From NCBI RefSeq assembly GCF_017591425.1, contig NW_024467120.1, positions 682,001-746,000 on the forward strand: a stretch of DNA of 64,000 bases, written 5' to 3'. The stretch comes from Ochotona curzoniae (taxonomy: Eukaryota > Chordata > Mammalia > Lagomorpha > Ochotonidae). Shown here in pieces: positions 25,547-35,022 of this stretch. The position numbers and the translations under genes were made by a program. Each line of letters starts with the position of its first letter. Position 1 is the first letter of the stretch. The notes under the pieces were generated by a model. That model was given only the letters and a program-made list of their open reading frames with translations, made no database searches and was not told the origin of the DNA.

Positions 25547-27645
25547 GTGAGTGAAGCTAGAGGGAGGGCTGAGCTCATGGTCCACCAAACTTGCTGTGCT
25601 GCCACCTGCTGGTTGGTCCAACTCATCCACACCCAGGCCTGTGAGCTTCTTCTCATCTGGAGCTCCACAACACCTGTGGCAGCTGGCTTACAATCCTATG
25701 GGCATCAAACTGCTACAACGGCCCACCCCACACACACACCCGCCTTTGGCAACTGCTTGCTACTCCAGGAATCAGAGATGCACGACAGCTTCTGGCATGT
25801 ATCTGTCCCCATAGGTGGGCCTCGCTGAACAGGATGCCAACTTCATACAAGGGACAGCCCCAACATGGTGTTAAACCTGATCGTGATCGCTGTTGTACCT
25901 GGTCGAACATGGTCCCCAGAGTGGCTCAAGGACTCTCCATTGTGGCACAGGGCTATGGCCATCCTCTGCCTACATGACTCTAAAGAGAATAACAATGAAA
26001 CCACAACCCGGGAGAAACACTTTCCGAAAAACAGTATTGCAAAATCTTGAGCTTCTCAGAGTTTTCAGCCTATTGGCACACCCCACTCGGTAGACACCCA
26101 AGCCCCATACACTCACGGACAGCTGGCTTCCACGGAGGAGGGACATTCTCCTGGTTGGGCCAGTGGCAATCTGTCTGTGTGTGTGGAGGGGGGAAGCTGG
26201 CAGTTGCAGAGGAGTGTTGGGGGAAAGACCACAGAAAGCAGAGCTTGAGCCACCTGCCTGCTTTCTGCAAAAGGAAAAAAGGGGCCTGCGTATTGCCATG
26301 GCTTTGCTAGAATTCTGAGGCCATATCATTCAAGACTGTTTATGACCAGGTGGCTGCTGAGTGGACAGCTGGTATGGACACAGAGCCCTGTGAGGTCACA
26401 GAGGGACAGCCAATCGGGATGGTCCCTGTACCTGGACAGCCACATGGGCTTAGGTGAGTGAAGCTAGAGGGAGGGCTGAGCTCATGGTCCACCAAATTGT
26501 TGTGCTGCCACCTGCTGATTAGTCCAACTGATCCGCACCCAGGCCTGTGAGCTTCTTCTCATCTGGAGCTCCACAACACCTGTGGCAGCTGGCTTACAAT
26601 CCTATGGGCATCAAACTGCTACAACGGCCCACCCCACACACACACCCGCCTTTGGCAACTGCTTGCTACTCCAGGAATCCGAGATGCACGACAGCTTCTG
26701 GCATGTATCTGTGCCCCATAGGTGGGCCTCGCTGAGCAGGATGCCAACTTCATACAAGGGACAGCCCCAACATGGTGTCAAACCATTCTCGAGGGTCCGT
26801 GTTCTACGTAGGCGAATGTCATCCACCAGAGTGGCTCAAGGACTCTCCATTGTGGCACAGGGCTATGGCCATCCTCTGCCTACATGAGTCTGAAGAGAAT
26901 AACAATGAATCCACAACCAGGGAGAAACATTTTCCTAGCAACAGTGTTGCAAAATCTTGAGCTTCTCAGAGTTTTCAGCCTATTGGCACACTCCCACTCG
27001 GTAGACACCCAAGCCCCATACACTCACGGACAGCTGGCTTCCACGTAGGCGGGACATTCTCCTGGTTGGGCCAGTGGCAATCTGTCTGTGTGTGTGGAGG
27101 GGGGAAGCTGGCAGTTGCAGAGGAGTGTTGGGGGAAAGACCACAGAAAGCAGAGCTTGAGCCACCTGCCTGCTTTCTACACCAGGCCAAAAGGGGCCTGC
27201 GTATTGCCATGGCTTTGCTAGAATGCTGGACATAGCATTCTAGACTGTTTATGACCAGGTGGCTGCTGAGTGGACAGCTGGTATGGACACAGAGCCCTGT
27301 GAGGTCACAGAGGGACAGCCAATCGGGATGGTCCCTGTACCTGGACAGCCACATGGGCTTAGGTGAGTGAAGCTAGAGGGAGGGCTGAGCTCATGGTCCA
27401 CCAAAGTTGCTGTGCTGCCACCTGCTGGTTGGTCCAACTCATCCACACCCAGGCCTGTGAGCTTCTTCTCATCTGGAGCTCCACAACACCTGTGGCAGCT
27501 GGCTTACAATCCTATGGGCATCAAACTGCTACAACAGCCCACACCACACACACACCCGCCTTTGGCAACTGCTTGCTACTCCAGGAATCCGAGATGCACG
27601 ACAGCTTCTGGCATGTATCTGTCCCCCATAGGTGGGCCTCGCTGA

Positions 27646-27745
27646 NNNNNNNNNNNNNNNNNNNNNNNNNNNNNNNNNNNNNNNNNNNNNNNNNNNNNNN
27701 NNNNNNNNNNNNNNNNNNNNNNNNNNNNNNNNNNNNNNNNNNNNN
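27646..27745. other. Assembly gap (100 N) inside the satellite
   Basis: Exactly 100 N, the conventional size for a gap of unknown length. The flanks are satellite on both sides (…GCCTCGCTGA before, AGAGAATAACAATG after). In an intact monomer 155 bp separate these two strings, so the true gap should be about 155 bp plus a whole number of monomers. The array may be longer than shown. Confidence 0.98.
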
Positions 27746-27808
27746 AGAGAATAACAATGAAACCACAACCCGGCAGAAACACTTTCCTAAAAGCAGTGTT
27801 GCAAATTC
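27746..27808 (+). repeat. Satellite fragment between the gap and the LINE-1 insertion
   Basis: AGAGAATAACAATGAAACC through GTTGCAAATTC matches the A-rich middle of the satellite monomer. It ends where the poly-T of the minus-strand L1 begins. The same monomer resumes at 41256, so the array was continuous before insertion. Confidence 0.95.
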
Positions 27809-27810
27809 TT
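27796..27810. repeat. Target-site duplication of the outer L1, left copy
   Basis: GTGTTGCAAATTCTT here is repeated at 41256-41270, where it runs on into normal satellite (GAGATTCTCGG). The last two T bases merge with the poly-T, so the duplication is 13-15 bp. The inferred nick, ATTCTT/GA, resembles the L1 endonuclease preference for T-rich/A-rich junctions. Confidence 0.9.
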
Positions 27811-28182
27811 TTTTTTTTTTTTTTTTATTGTTGCTTACATTGTATTATGTAGTACAGTTTTATAGGCGCTGGGGATCCCCCCCACCCCTCCCATACCCCT
27901 CCCCTCATGGTGGATTCCTCCACCTTGTTGCATAACCCTAGTTGAAGTTCAGTTGAGATTCATTGCTTGCAAACACCTGCCTAGCATAAAGTTCAGCGTC
28001 TTATTGTCCAGATAAGTTCAGTGTTCTCTTGGGGAGACCTTCTCTGGTCTGAAGATAGGTCTAACAGAGTAAAGATCCAGTCAGTTAAAAGCCCCAACAA
28101 GGCCTCAGTATCATTATACAACATTATGGAATTAATTGACATAGTATTGGGTAAACAATATGTTAAAAATAATGCAAGTTCC
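27809..28182 (-). mobile_element. LINE-1 (outer, minus strand): 3'UTR end and poly-A tail
   Basis: On the minus strand this is the last part of the L1 3'UTR, with a G-rich run, CCCCAGCGCCTATAAAACTG, AATAAA (27824-27829 on the plus strand) and a poly-A tail (poly-T at 27809-27826). It continues the 3'UTR that is interrupted at 34932. The two pieces share the 12-bp duplication AATGCAAGTTCC, so they were one element before the plus-strand L1 inserted. Confidence 0.9.
28171..28182. repeat. Target-site duplication of the inner L1, left copy
   Basis: AATGCAAGTTCC, repeated at 34932-34943. Both copies belong to the 3'UTR of the outer minus-strand L1; the plus-strand L1 lies exactly between them. 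The preceding A-rich bases could lengthen the duplication but are confounded with the poly-A tail. Confidence 0.88.
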
Positions 28183-29632
28183 GAGGGGGGAGAGAAGATG
28201 GCCGACGTAGGAGGAAGGCTGTGAGAGAGCGTCCAGTGAAAGAGGGATAGAAAGTTACAGAAGCAGCAAAGTGGAACAGCAGGGAATCGCAGGGAGAGGC
28301 CCGTGAGGCTCCCTGGGACAGTGTGGAGCCAAAAAGATCCACACAACTCGGAAGAACAGCGAGAACGGAGCAGGGCAAAGGTAGAGAAACCGACATCCCA
28401 CTCCAGACCTGCTGAGTCACTTTTGAAAGCGGCCTGACGGGAGACGCGGCCAGCTCGGAGGCGGGGAGATCGGGCGGACCGTCGCCGGCGGGAGGCGGAG
28501 GCAGACTGCAGCGGCCGGACGTTTGGTGAGCCGGGGGGTTGACGTGGTAGCCTCCGCATTCCTTGACCCCCTACTGAGGGTCCAGCCTCTGAGAAGGCGG
28601 GGCAGAGAGACTGAAGCTGTCGGGTTTATGCCTTGGGAACTACGCACAGTGGTGTTGGTGGCTGAGGGGGCACCAGGAAGGCGCCTCGGATGTTCCTACA
28701 CTGAGGGGGCCAGTGCGTCTCAGTGCGCAGAGGCTGCTGGTGAGGATCTGAAGTCCTCCACATCCTGCCTGGTGGAAGCGCGATAACATCGGGAAGACCC
28801 TGGTCGCTGCGCCGAGCGGACTAGGCGGCCCCGCCTGCAGCAGCCGAGCGGATTAGGCGGCCCCGCCTGCAGCAGCCGAGCGGACTAGGCGGCCCCGCCT
28901 GCAGCAGCCGCCTCCACAGCGCAGGTGTCAGATGTCAGCAGAGCTTTGAGACTTGGGAAGTGTAGCGCTGTGTGTCCCCGACACGCAGGTACCACTCCCA
29001 TAGGGTGAACTGCTCACCCCTCGCCTCCCACCCCGCAGTTCTGAGCGTGGGCGACCCACCAGGAGAACTCTGAAAACTCCTGCATCACACTGACACGGTG
29101 CGAACCTGCCGTGAAATAATAACAGGGCGCCTGGGCCACTCCCCCGCTAAGGGCCGGTGTGAGAGAGCCACACAGGAGCAGGGGCTCTGAACACCCACAC
29201 ACCACGAGTGGTGGATTCACTGCACAAGAGCCACGCCTGAAAAGTGCCTCACCCACAGTCCCGTGTGTGGGAGACGCACCAGGTGGGCTCTGAAAAACCT
29301 TGCAGTCCCTGACACGGAGAACGCAGGGAGAAAGCACATAAAACCTTCTAAGTCCTGTGGATTCCCGTGCAGGGGGCACACCCAGAGAGCGCCTCCATCC
29401 CTCCACGCCCTGGGGTGTCACACCTGTTGAAGAGGTGCCCAGAGTGTGCCTGGAATCCACTGGGCCCCCAAGGTGGTGCTCTACAGCCCCGGGCCCTGAG
29501 AACGCACCAACGGTGCCTTGAAAATAACCACGCCCGGCAACACCACGCCTGCAGGCTCCAATCTCTACAGGAAAGCACCTGACAGCCCCTCAACACACGG
29601 GTTCATTTGCCCCACCAGAATACACCAACGCA
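28183..29632 (+). promoter_or_regulatory. L1 5'UTR with internal promoter (inner copy)
   Basis: About 1450 bp, starting GAGGGGGGAGAGAAGATGG. AAGATGGCC at 28195-28203 is a YY1-type site at the same distance from the 5' end as in other mammalian L1s, where YY1 sets the start position. A CpG-rich stretch spans about 28420-28920 and includes three 32-bp tandem repeats (28811-28906). The 3' part (28930-29630) is moderately GC-rich and its minus-strand frames are open by composition. An internal RNA polymerase II promoter here is expected for the family. Confidence 0.85.
28811..28906 (+). repeat. Three 32-bp tandem repeats in the L1 5'UTR
   Basis: Units 28811-28842, 28843-28874 and 28875-28906 start GCCGAGCGGACTAGGCGG, with one C/T difference in the middle unit. 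They are GC-rich and CpG-dense. The minus-strand L1 has only about one related unit at the equivalent place (near 40580-40615), so the number varies between copies of the same family. Confidence 0.95.
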
Positions 29633-30595
29633 ATGGGAAAAACCACCAGAAAGAGCTGTGCTCCAGATGAAAGAGCCAGCACCCCACCAAACATGGGCCA
29701 AAAGCCATTATCAATATCGGCGATGCGAGATGAAGACATGGACGTGTTACCAGCAAAGGAATTGATGAAAATAATGCTAAAATTTCTCAGAGACGTGGAC
29801 ACAAAGCTGGAAGACTACCAGAACCGCATAATCACCGAAATACAACAAATCAAAACCAAACTGGATGCCCAAGAGAATAAGATTGAAAGCCTCATCAACA
29901 GAATAAATGCGGCAGAGGAAAGGATCTCTGAAACAGAAGACACACAAAATGAAAGTGCCCAGCGAATTAAACAGCTGGAGACAAACCTCAGCAAAACTAA
30001 TAAAATGATGCAAGAGATGAAGGATTACCTTAGAAAACTGAATATTCGGATCATCGGCCTCCCTGAGGGAGTAGAAAGAGAATCTGGGATGCAAGCAGTG
30101 CTTGATGAAATTATACAGGAAAACTTCCAAAACACTTGGAACACGAATCCACCCCGCATACAGGATGGACAGAGAACTCCCAACAGACATGATCCAAAGA
30201 GATCCTCACCCAGACACACGGTGCTCAGGTTCTACTCCAATGAAGACAAAGAAGGAATCCTGAGACAAGCACGAAGTAGAGAAAAGATCACATACAGGGG
30301 AAAACCCATCAGAATCACTGCTGACTTCTCCGAAGAGACCCTACAAGCAAGGAGAGAATGGACAAAGATCTTCCAAGTCCTGAAACAAAACAACTGTCAA
30401 CCAAAAATAATCTACCCAGCAAAGATCTCATTTGTATATGAGAACGAAATCAGATACTTCAATAGCAAAGAAAAACTAGAAGAATATGTCTACACAAAAC
30501 CAGCTCTGCAAAGTCTCCTTAGAAATGCACTAGTCCCGGACAAAAAGGAGGCAAATCACAAACAAAGCTGGCAAATAAGAAGGTCTCCAAACTAA
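29633..30595 (+). CDS. LINE-1 ORF1 protein (inner L1)
   Basis: 320 aa, the RNA-binding chaperone that coats L1 RNA as trimers in cytoplasmic ribonucleoprotein particles. Residues 1-40 are a basic then acidic, probably disordered start. Residues 42-135 are a heptad-rich coiled coil ([28 protein letters not shown]). The RRM-like domain begins at [10 protein letters not shown] (137-146). The C-terminal domain includes [12 protein letters not shown] (194-205), [15 protein letters not shown] (229-243) and YPAKISF (261-267), the characteristic L1 ORF1 signatures. ATG at 29633 is chosen because it opens the frame right after the 5'UTR and has the MGK start shared with the minus-strand copy. ORF2 follows after 55 bp on the same bicistronic RNA. 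About eight residues differ from the minus-strand ORF1. No frameshift or stop is present. Confidence 0.96.
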   Translation: MGKTTRKSCAPDERASTPPNMGQKPLSISAMRDEDMDVLPAKELMKIMLKFLRDVDTKLEDYQNRIITEIQQIKTKLDAQENKIESLINRINAAEERISETEDTQNESAQRIKQLETNLSKTNKMMQEMKDYLRKLNIRIIGLPEGVERESGMQAVLDEIIQENFQNTWNTNPPRIQDGQRTPNRHDPKRSSPRHTVLRFYSNEDKEGILRQARSREKITYRGKPIRITADFSEETLQARREWTKIFQVLKQNNCQPKIIYPAKISFVYENEIRYFNSKEKLEEYVYTKPALQSLLRNALVPDKKEANHKQSWQIRRSPN

Positions 30596-30650
30596 AAGCT
30601 GCACAAACAAGACAACTACATTGGCAACAACACACACACAACACAATCAC

Positions 30651-33600
30651 ATGGCAGGGCAAAATTGCAAACTCTCAATTTTAACTCTCAACACAAATGG
30701 TCTAAATTCACCAATCAAAAGACAGAGATTAATAGAATGGATCATCAAACAAGACCCAACCATCTGTTGCCTACAAGAAACGCATCTAACCAGAAAGGAT
30801 GCAAAGAAACTGAAAGTGAAGGGATGGAAAAAGATATTTCACGCCAATAGACGAGAAAAAAAAGCTGGGGTAGCTATCCTAATTTCAGATGAAATAGATT
30901 TCATTCTAACTAATATCAAAAGAGACAGGGAAGGCCATTTTATACTGGTGAAAGGAATGATCCATCAAGAAGCAATCACCATCATTAATGTTTATGCACC
31001 GAATCTTAATGCACCTACTTACGTAAAGCAATTACTTACAGACTTAAAGGAAGACATAGACACCCGCACAATTCTTGTAGGCGATCTCAACACACCTCTA
31101 ACAACAATGGACCGGTCCACGAAACAAAAACTCAACAAAGAAACAACAGAGCTCACACAAACAATAGAACAACTAGACTTAGTAGACATATATAGAACTT
31201 TTTATCCTAAGGCCACAGACTATACATTCTTCTCAGCGGTGCATGGCACCTTCTCCAGAATCGATCACATGATAGGACATAAAGCGAATCTAAACAACTT
31301 CCAAAACATTAGTATCATACCATGTACCCTCTCAGACCACCATGGGATGAAACTGGAAATCAACAACTCAAAACTCCCCAGGAAGTATAGGCACTCTTGG
31401 AAATTGAACAATATGCTATTAAACGAACAATGGGTCAGAGAAGAAATTAAAGATGAGATCAAAAAATTCATGGAAACCAACGAAAACTCTGATACAACAT
31501 TCCAAAACTTGTGGGACACCGCCAAAGCAGTGCTACGAGGTAGATTCATTGCAATCGGAGCGCATGTCAAGGCCCAAGAAAGACGCCAAATACAGGAACT
31601 AACCACACACCTCCAGGATCTGGAAAAACAGCAGCAGAAGAGTCCCACGCACAATAGGAAACAAGAAATCATCAAAACAAGGGAGGAGATAAACCAAATA
31701 GAAATCAAAAAAACTATACATAAAATCAACAAATCAAAAAGTTGGTTTTTTGAGAAAATAAACAAAATAGACACTCCACTGGCCCGATTGACCAAAAAAA
31801 AACAAGAGAAAGTGAGAATCAATAGCATTAAAGATGAAAAAGGCAACATAACAACAGACACTGCAATCATTAAGAAAATAATTAGAAATTACTACAAAGA
31901 ACTGTACTCCCACAAATTTGAGGACCACCAAGAAATAGAAAAGTTCTTGGACTCCCATCATTTACCAAAACTCAGTCCGGAGGCAACTGCAGAATTAAAT
32001 AAACCCATAACCGAGGTAGAGATTGAAACAGTCATCAAGGATCTCCCAACGAAAAAAAGCCCAGGCCCAGACGGCTTCACTACAGAATTCTACAAAACAT
32101 TCCGAACAGAACTAACCCCAATCCTCTACAAGCTCTTCAAAACAATAGAGGAGGAAGCAACCCTCCCAAACTCATTCTATGAAGCCAACATCACCTTAAT
32201 CCCAAAACCGGACAGAGAACCATCAGAGAAGGAAAACTACAGACCTATCTCTCTGATGAACATTGATGCTAAAATTCTCAACAAAATCCTAGCCAATAGA
32301 ATTCAAAAAATCATCAGACAGATCATTCATCCGGATCAAGTAGGATTCATCCCTGGAATGCAGGGATGGTTCAACATTCGGAAATCCATAAATGTTATAA
32401 ACCATATCCAAAAACTGCAAAACAAGAACCACATAATAGTTTCAATAGATGCAGAAAAAGCTTTCGACAAAATCCAACACCTCTTCATGCTAAAAACTCT
32501 AGCCAAAGTAGGCATAGATGGGAAAATCCACAACATAATTAAAGCAATTTATGAAAAACCCAACGCCAGTATCATACTGAATGGAGAAATACTGGAACCC
32601 TTCCCACTGAGATCTGGAACAAGACAAGGGTGCCCGCTATCACCACTGCTATTCAACATAGTCCTAGAGGTACTTGCAGAGGCCATAAGACAAGAAAAAG
32701 AAATCAAAGGCATACGTATAGGAAACGAAGAAGTCAAGCTTTCACTATATGCAGATGACATAATCCTATACATAGAAAAACCAAGAGACTCAATACAGAA
32801 ACTGCTAGAACTTATACGAGAGTTTGGCAGAGTGGCAGGGTACAAAATTAACGAACGAAAATCAACAGCCATAGTGTACGCAAATAACACCAAGATGGAA
32901 GAAGATCTAACCAACAGGATACCATTCAAAATAGCAGAGAGAAGTATGAAGTATTTGGGAATAAATCTAACCAAAAGCGTAGGAGACCTATTCGAAGAAA
33001 ACTACAAACTATTTAAAAAGGAAATTGAACAAGACCTCAAAAGATGGAATAACATCCCGTGCTCCTGGATAGGCAAAATCAATATCATTAAAATGTCTAT
33101 ACTACCACAAGCAATATACATTTTCAACGCAATTCCAGTCAAATTGCCCAAAACATTCTTCACGGAACTGGATACAATGATTCAAAAGTTCATCTGGAAA
33201 CACAAAAAACCACGAATAGCTAGAGCCATCCTGAAAAATAAGAGATTAGCAGGGGGAATCACAATCCCGGACCTCTGGACATACTATAGAGCAGTGGTTA
33301 TCAAAACAGCCTGGTACTGGCACAAAGACAGAAAAGAAGATCAATGGAATAGAATAGAAGCACCAAAAGGGAACCCACACAAATACAGCCAATTAATCTT
33401 TGACAAAAAGACCAATGATAGCTCAAGCAAGTGGGAAGGCCTCTTTAGTAAATGTTGTTGGGACAACTGGCTGATAGCCTGTAGAAACAAAAGGATAGAC
33501 CCACATCTATCACCATACACTAAGATCCAATCTACATGGATAAAAGACCTAAACCTACATCCAGAAACCTTCAAACTCTTGCAAGAAAATGTAGGAAATA

Positions 33601-34463
33601 CACTGCAAGACCTAGGAGTAGGTTCCGACTTTCTAAGAAGGACACCAAAAGCAATAGCAGTTGAGAACAGAATAAACAAATGGGACCTCATCAAACTAAG
33701 AAGCTTCTGTACAGCAAGGGAAACAATCAACAAAGTAAAAAAGCAACCCACAGAGTGGGAGAAGATCTTTGCACACGATATAGGCGATAGGGGGCTAATT
33801 TCCAGGATATACAAAGAACTTCAAAACAACCAAAAAACCAAAACAAACAAGCCACTCAAGAAATGGGCAAGGGAAATGGGCAAACATTTCACAAAGGAGC
33901 AAGTCCAAATGGCAAACAAACATATGAAAAAATGTTCCAGCTCCCTAGCAATAAGGGAAGTCCAAATTAAAACATCGATGAGGTACCACCTAACACCAGT
34001 AAGATTGGCCCACATAAACAAGAACACCAACGACGCTTGCTGGCGAGGATGCGGGGAAAAGGGAACCCTACTCCACTGCTGGTGGAGCTGCAAATTGGTA
34101 CAGCCTTTATGGAAATCAGTCTGGAGAACACTCAAACAACTCGGAATCTGCATGCCATATGACCCAGCAATAGCACTCCTAGGAATATATCCAAAACACC
34201 TGTTTTACGACAAACCAACATGCATCCCCATGTTCATTGCAGCACAATCAGTAATTGCAAAAACATGGAAGCAACCGAAATGCCCATCAACAGAAGATTG
34301 GATAAGAAAGCTTTGGTTCATCTACTCCATGGAATACTACTCAGCTGTTAAAAAAAACAAAATGCAGTTCTTTGTGGCTAAATGGGCACAACTGGAAACT
34401 ATAATGCTAAGGGAAATGAGTGAATCCCAAAAGATTAGATACCACATGTTCGCCTTGATTTAA
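30651..34463 (+). CDS. LINE-1 ORF2 endonuclease/reverse transcriptase (inner L1)
   Basis: 1270 aa, the enzyme that nicks target DNA and copies L1 RNA at the nick (target-primed reverse transcription). The APE-type endonuclease occupies about residues 1-240, with N14, E43, D145, N147, D229 and H230 in the canonical places ([24 protein letters not shown]). The reverse transcriptase occupies about 450-800: [27 protein letters not shown] (D600), [10 protein letters not shown] (from 656) and YADD (700-703, catalytic D702 and D703). The C-terminal Cys-rich motif is C1130-X3-C1134-X7-H1142-X4-C1147. An upstream in-frame extension to 30621 starts only at TTG; ATG 30651 is chosen because it matches the start of the minus-strand copy and the usual ORF2 beginning. 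About 19 residues differ from that copy. The frame is intact. Confidence 0.97.
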   Translation: MAGQNCKLSILTLNTNGLNSPIKRQRLIEWIIKQDPTICCLQETHLTRKDAKKLKVKGWKKIFHANRREKKAGVAILISDEIDFILTNIKRDREGHFILVKGMIHQEAITIINVYAPNLNAPTYVKQLLTDLKEDIDTRTILVGDLNTPLTTMDRSTKQKLNKETTELTQTIEQLDLVDIYRTFYPKATDYTFFSAVHGTFSRIDHMIGHKANLNNFQNISIIPCTLSDHHGMKLEINNSKLPRKYRHSWKLNNMLLNEQWVREEIKDEIKKFMETNENSDTTFQNLWDTAKAVLRGRFIAIGAHVKAQERRQIQELTTHLQDLEKQQQKSPTHNRKQEIIKTREEINQIEIKKTIHKINKSKSWFFEKINKIDTPLARLTKKKQEKVRINSIKDEKGNITTDTAIIKKIIRNYYKELYSHKFEDHQEIEKFLDSHHLPKLSPEATAELNKPITEVEIETVIKDLPTKKSPGPDGFTTEFYKTFRTELTPILYKLFKTIEEEATLPNSFYEANITLIPKPDREPSEKENYRPISLMNIDAKILNKILANRIQKIIRQIIHPDQVGFIPGMQGWFNIRKSINVINHIQKLQNKNHIIVSIDAEKAFDKIQHLFMLKTLAKVGIDGKIHNIIKAIYEKPNASIILNGEILEPFPLRSGTRQGCPLSPLLFNIVLEVLAEAIRQEKEIKGIRIGNEEVKLSLYADDIILYIEKPRDSIQKLLELIREFGRVAGYKINERKSTAIVYANNTKMEEDLTNRIPFKIAERSMKYLGINLTKSVGDLFEENYKLFKKEIEQDLKRWNNIPCSWIGKINIIKMSILPQAIYIFNAIPVKLPKTFFTELDTMIQKFIWKHKKPRIARAILKNKRLAGGITIPDLWTYYRAVVIKTAWYWHKDRKEDQWNRIEAPKGNPHKYSQLIFDKKTNDSSSKWEGLFSKCCWDNWLIACRNKRIDPHLSPYTKIQSTWIKDLNLHPETFKLLQENVGNTLQDLGVGSDFLRRTPKAIAVENRINKWDLIKLRSFCTARETINKVKKQPTEWEKIFAHDIGDRGLISRIYKELQNNQKTKTNKPLKKWAREMGKHFTKEQVQMANKHMKKCSSSLAIREVQIKTSMRYHLTPVRLAHINKNTNDACWRGCGEKGTLLHCWWSCKLVQPLWKSVWRTLKQLGICMPYDPAIALLGIYPKHLFYDKPTCIPMFIAAQSVIAKTWKQPKCPSTEDWIRKLWFIYSMEYYSAVKKNKMQFFVAKWAQLETIMLREMSESQKIRYHMFALI

Positions 34464-34931
34464 CCTGTAATTTATTGTTTGGTGGTTTGTTATTTTTTGA
34501 ACGTGTCATTGATGCTGTCTCAACCCAGATGTTTCGAAGAATGGAACTTGCATTATTTTTAACATATTGTTTACCCAATACTATGTCAATTAATTCCATA
34601 ATGTTGTATATTGATACTGAGGCCTTGTTGGGGCTTTTAACCGACCGGATCTTTACTCTGTTAGACCTATCTTCAGACCATAGAAGGTCTCCCCAGGAGG
34701 CCACTGAACTTATCTGGACAATAAGACGCTGAACTTTATGCTAGGCATGTGTTTGCAAGCAATGAATCTCAACTGAACTTAAACCATGGTTATGCAGCAA
34801 GGTGGAGGAATCCACCATGGGGGGAGGGGTATGGGGAGGGGTGGGGGGAATCCCCAGCGCCTATAAAACTGTACTACACAATACAGTGTAAGCAACAATA
34901 AAAAAAAAAATAAATAAATAAATGGAAAAAA
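34464..34931 (+). terminator. L1 3'UTR, polyadenylation signal and A-rich tail (inner copy)
   Basis: About 470 bp after the ORF2 stop. It ends with a G-rich run (about 34816-34850, GGGGGGAGGGGTATGGGG), CCCCAGCGCCTATAAAACTG, AATAAA at 34897-34902 and an A-rich tail broken by TAAATAAATAAATGG. The G-rich tract before the tail is typical of mammalian L1 3'UTRs and can form a quadruplex. The right copy of the target duplication follows at 34932-34943. Confidence 0.9.
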
Positions 34932-34943
34932 AATGCAAGTTCC
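34932..34943. repeat. Target-site duplication of the inner L1, right copy
   Basis: AATGCAAGTTCC, matching 28171-28182. It is followed by ATTCTTCGAAACATC, the continuation of the outer L1 3'UTR on the minus strand, which proves the nesting order. Confidence 0.88.
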
Positions 34944-35022
34944 ATTCTTCGAAACATCTGGGTTGAGACAGTATCAATGACAGGTTCAAAAAATAACAAA
35001 CCACCAAACAAAAAATTACAGG

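Larger units (their letters stand above)
1..27645 (+). repeat. 908-bp satellite array, left block
   Basis: About 31 head-to-tail copies of a 906-911 bp monomer. A common landmark (GGCTTAGGTGAGTGAAGCTA) places successive copies with GTGAGT starting at 112, 1020, 1930, 2838, 3748, 4656, 5566, 6473, 7382, 8291, 9200, 10111, 11018, 11927, 12837, 13746, 14655, 15562, 16470, 17379, 18285, 19192, 20099, 21009, 21919, 22826, 23735, 24641, 25547, 26454 and 27363. Copies differ by scattered substitutions and small indels, such as a missing C in the CCCCCATAGG run at about 15829, 22186, 23093 and 25814, and a 4-bp loss near 23750. The monomer is moderately GC-rich and has no recognisable transposon or gene homology. 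Open frames occur on both strands and are probably not coding. Size, homogeneity and higher-order order suggest a centromeric or pericentromeric satellite; that is an inference. Confidence 0.97.
28183..34931 (+). mobile_element. L1: Full-length LINE-1, plus strand (inner, younger)
   Basis: A complete 6.75-kb non-LTR retrotransposon: 5'UTR (28183-29632), ORF1 (29633-30595), 55-bp spacer, ORF2 (30651-34463), 3'UTR with G-rich run and AATAAA, then an A-rich tail (about 34897-34931). It is flanked by the 12-bp duplication AATGCAAGTTCC and sits in reverse orientation in the 3'UTR of another L1, so it is the later insertion. Both ORFs are open from end to end and all recognisable catalytic residues are present. 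It could be retrotransposition-competent; that is inferred, not shown. Confidence 0.96.

Noticed and set aside
112..27120. Many 60-167 codon open frames in the satellite as a multigene protein family
   Set aside because: Several frames on both strands are open at once, many depend on non-ATG starts, domains are absent and the frames vary with monomer indels. Composition and copying explain them.
1..27645. CRISPR-like array
   Set aside because: The period is about 908 bp with no unique spacers, and the genome is mammalian; this is satellite DNA.
27363..27935. 190-codon frame running through the N gap
   Set aside because: It crosses 100 unknown bases and then reads into L1 poly-T; it is an artefact of translating N.
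27993..28559. 188-codon minus-strand frame over the L1 junction
   Set aside because: It crosses the boundary between outer L1 3'UTR and inner L1 5'UTR, so it is a chance fusion frame in GC-rich DNA.
30621..30650. ORF2 start at 30621
   Set aside because: The codon is TTG, and the minus-strand L1 has its ORF2 ATG at the place equivalent to 30651. The extension is the inter-ORF spacer.
31265..31870. 201-codon antisense frame in ORF2 (also 37616-38221 on the plus strand)
   Set aside because: It is a shadow of the strongly A-biased ORF2 sense strand, repeated in both copies for that reason only.
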